The translations under genes were made by a program, and so were the position numbers. From CAYSLU01 sp964431965 (GTDB lineage Bacteria; Verrucomicrobiota; Kiritimatiellia; CAIKKV01; CAYSLU01): a stretch of 15,864 bases of DNA. Numbering within the stretch: position 1 is the stretch's first letter; every line of letters begins with the position of its first letter. Positions 14,465 to 15,864 of this stretch are shown here, in pieces. Below the pieces are notes generated by a model. That model made no database searches. It had not been told where the DNA came from and saw only the letters and a program-made list of their open reading frames with translations. The stretch lies in the NCBI GenBank assembly GCA_964431965.1, contig CAYSLU010000109.1:1-15864 (forward strand). The letters are read 5' to 3'.

Positions 14465-15787
14465 TCAGCCGGACGGAGCCGGCCAGCCGGAATTCGCGTC
14501 CTGGCGCGCGGCCGCCTCCCAGGCGGGGCGGCCGCGGGTCTCGCGCACGAACCGGCTCGCGGCCAGGCCGACAAGCGCCACGACGAGGAGTATCGCGAAG
14601 AGGGCGGCGTAGGCGGCCGGGGGGTAGATGACGCCGGCCGGCGTGACCGTGGCGCTCCCGCGAAACGCGTCCAGAACCGCGCCGGACACAGCCATCAGGA
14701 CGGCGACCCCGGCGTAGCTGACGCCGTTGATGACGCCGATCGCGAGGGCCACTCCGTCGGGCCGGTTAACCTCCTTCATGGCGGCGAGGTTCGCCGGGCT
14801 TGCGACGCATGCGAGGGCGAGCAGGCCGTACGCCACCAGGAAGACCCAGCCCGGGGCGCCCACAAGTACGCCGGCCAGCAGGAGGAGCGTGGACGCGGTG
14901 ACCAGCACGCAGGCGGCGACGAGGAACGGCTTGCGGCGGTGCCCGACCCACGCCAGGGCGAAGCCGCCCACGGCCGTGATGGACGCGCTGAGCAGCATCA
15001 TCACGGTCGCGAAGCCGGCCGCGGCCGCCGATGACAGCCGGGCGTAGTCCTGAAGGAACTTCTGGCCGACGGCGGCCTGGATCACGAAGTAGATGGGGAA
15101 GTTCACGAGGGCGATCACGAGCAGGGGGCGGGAGTCGGGCGTCGCCAGGATATCGCGCAGCGGCGCCAGGAGGCGGAAGCGCGGGGCGGCGACAAAGCCG
15201 TCCATCCGCCGGAGCGCGAGCGCGGCCAGCGCCAGACAGCCGAACGTGAGGCCGGCTATGCCGAGCAGCGTGTGCCGCCAGCCCCAGGCTTCGACGGCGC
15301 GCTCGAAGGGGAGCATCCCGGCCATGCCGCCGAGGTAGCCAGCGAACAGTACCACGCCCATGAGCGTGGCAAAGCGCCGGTGGCCGAACAGCCGGTCCAC
15401 CTCCTTCACCATGCTCAGGTACATGAAGCTCGCGCCGAATCCGGTGATCGCGCGGCTCCCGTAGAGGGTCCAGGCCGAGTGGGACAGCGGGAAGAGCAGG
15501 GCGCCGACGGCGAGCGCGCAGCCGCCGAAGAGCAGCGTGCGTCCGCCGCCGAACCGGTCGGCCGCCATTCCTACAAAGAGCTGCATGACGGCGTAGATGG
15601 CAATGAACATCGAGCCCAGCGCCGTCACGGCCGATGCGGAGAGCCGCAGGTCCGACTGGATCTCGTTGAAGATGGTGCCCGGGATGGCGGCGCGCTGGAA
15701 GTACGACAGGAAGTAGACGGACAGCATGGCGGCGAACGCGACGGCAATTCGCCCGTTTGTCGGTCGGATGGTGGCACGGTCGGTCAT
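14465..15787 (-). CDS. Major facilitator superfamily (MFS) transporter
   Basis: This 440-residue membrane protein has about twelve hydrophobic segments in two halves, split by a hydrophilic loop near 196-216. The loop 2-3 MFS signature is GMAADRFGGGRT (73-84). RAITGFGASFMY (112-123) is the helix-4 motif, and EAWGWRHTLLGIAGL (166-180) is the common helix-5/6 junction. KEVNRPDGVALAIGVINGV (338-356) in the second half resembles the sugar-phosphate/anion and hexuronate porter type. The substrate cannot be assigned. The URO-D-like gene follows with only a TGATG overlap or a 17-bp gap, so the two probably share one transcript and the transporter may import the substrate of that enzyme. The start is ATG at 15787; no clear ribosome site is visible, but a good promoter candidate lies just upstream. 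Confidence 0.92.
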   Translation of the reverse strand: MTDRATIRPTNGRIAVAFAAMLSVYFLSYFQRAAIPGTIFNEIQSDLRLSASAVTALGSMFIAIYAVMQLFVGMAADRFGGGRTLLFGGCALAVGALLFPLSHSAWTLYGSRAITGFGASFMYLSMVKEVDRLFGHRRFATLMGVVLFAGYLGGMAGMLPFERAVEAWGWRHTLLGIAGLTFGCLALAALALRRMDGFVAAPRFRLLAPLRDILATPDSRPLLVIALVNFPIYFVIQAAVGQKFLQDYARLSSAAAAGFATVMMLLSASITAVGGFALAWVGHRRKPFLVAACVLVTASTLLLLAGVLVGAPGWVFLVAYGLLALACVASPANLAAMKEVNRPDGVALAIGVINGVSYAGVAVLMAVSGAVLDAFRGSATVTPAGVIYPPAAYAALFAILLVVALVGLAASRFVRETRGRPAWEAAARQDANSGWPAPSG

Positions 15788-15821
15788 GTTCGGTTCGGCC
15801 CCGGTTGCATCGGAGTCGCGT

Positions 15822-15849
15822 AGTATCCCACGGGGCGGTGCCGTATCAA
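15822..15849 (-). promoter_or_regulatory. Sigma70-like promoter candidate for the MFS/URO-D pair
   Basis: On the minus strand TTGATA (15849-15844, five of six -35 consensus bases) and GATACT (15827-15822, four of six -10 consensus bases) are separated by 16 bp. The predicted start is near 15815, giving a leader of about 28 bases before the ATG at 15787. This is the best promoter match in the window. No operator-like palindrome is evident beside it. The rest of the right edge (15850-15864) is too short to interpret. Confidence 0.48.
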
Positions 15850-15864
15850 GCGGAAGTCGCTGCG

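Noticed and set aside
12771..14612. Plus-strand open frame of 613 codons opposite the GtrB-like and URO-D-like genes
   Set aside because: It covers two genes and their intergenic gap, and its translation has no domain. The minus-strand genes have clear motifs.
1..15864. CRISPR array, tRNA, insertion sequence or prophage remnant
   Set aside because: No spaced direct repeats, cloverleaf-like segments, transposase or integrase motifs, or terminal inverted repeats were seen on either strand.

Overview
The window is a GC-rich (visibly about two-thirds or more G+C), gene-dense bacterial chromosome segment. It encodes a surface-glycan assembly locus plus an adjoining transporter/URO-D-superfamily gene pair. 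There are no tRNA or rRNA genes, insertion sequences, integrases or CRISPR arrays. The host cannot be named. A very large multi-module glycosyltransferase, CapA-, CapK- and UPF0104-type genes, and a long non-HemE URO-D protein next to an MFS transporter would fit a high-GC bacterium of the Planctomycetota/Verrucomicrobiota/Lentisphaerota or neighbouring candidate phyla. That is a low-confidence inference.

Layout. A terminator-like hairpin (1-41) ends whatever lies to the left, and a weak sigma70-like promoter precedes the rightward set. The rightward set (244-7722) holds three genes: a 1660-residue glycosyltransferase with three intact GT2 modules, one apparently decayed GT2 module and a GT4 module; an overlapping GT-C-like (DUF2142-type) membrane protein; and a CapA-type metallophosphoesterase-like protein. 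This set meets a leftward set tail to tail at a single CTAG, which supplies both stop codons.

The leftward set (13123 down to 7719) runs: GtrB/ArnC-like polyprenyl-phosphate glycosyltransferase, ATP-grasp ligase, CapK/PaaK-like adenylate-forming enzyme, SAM methyltransferase, and UPF0104-type membrane protein. Spacing is 2-27 bp, with one ATGA overlap, so it looks like one operon. A promoter candidate lies in the 97-bp gap before it.

Farther right, also leftward, are an MFS transporter (15787 down to 14465) and a URO-D-superfamily protein, tightly coupled and with their own good promoter candidate at the right edge. They look functionally separate from the glycan genes.

How the genes may work together (inference). 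The large enzyme could add several sugars in sequence to a lipid-linked acceptor from nucleotide sugars. The GtrB-like enzyme would load a sugar on polyprenyl phosphate, and the GT-C-like protein would use it on the far side of the membrane. The ATP-grasp, CapK-like and methyltransferase proteins would activate and attach a non-sugar decoration. No initiating phosphosugar transferase, Wzx/Wzy pair or ABC exporter is present, so the locus is not self-sufficient within this window.

No stretch over 300 bp lacks a gene. The longest non-coding stretches are 1-243, the 97-bp gap at 13124-13220 and the right edge at 15788-15864.
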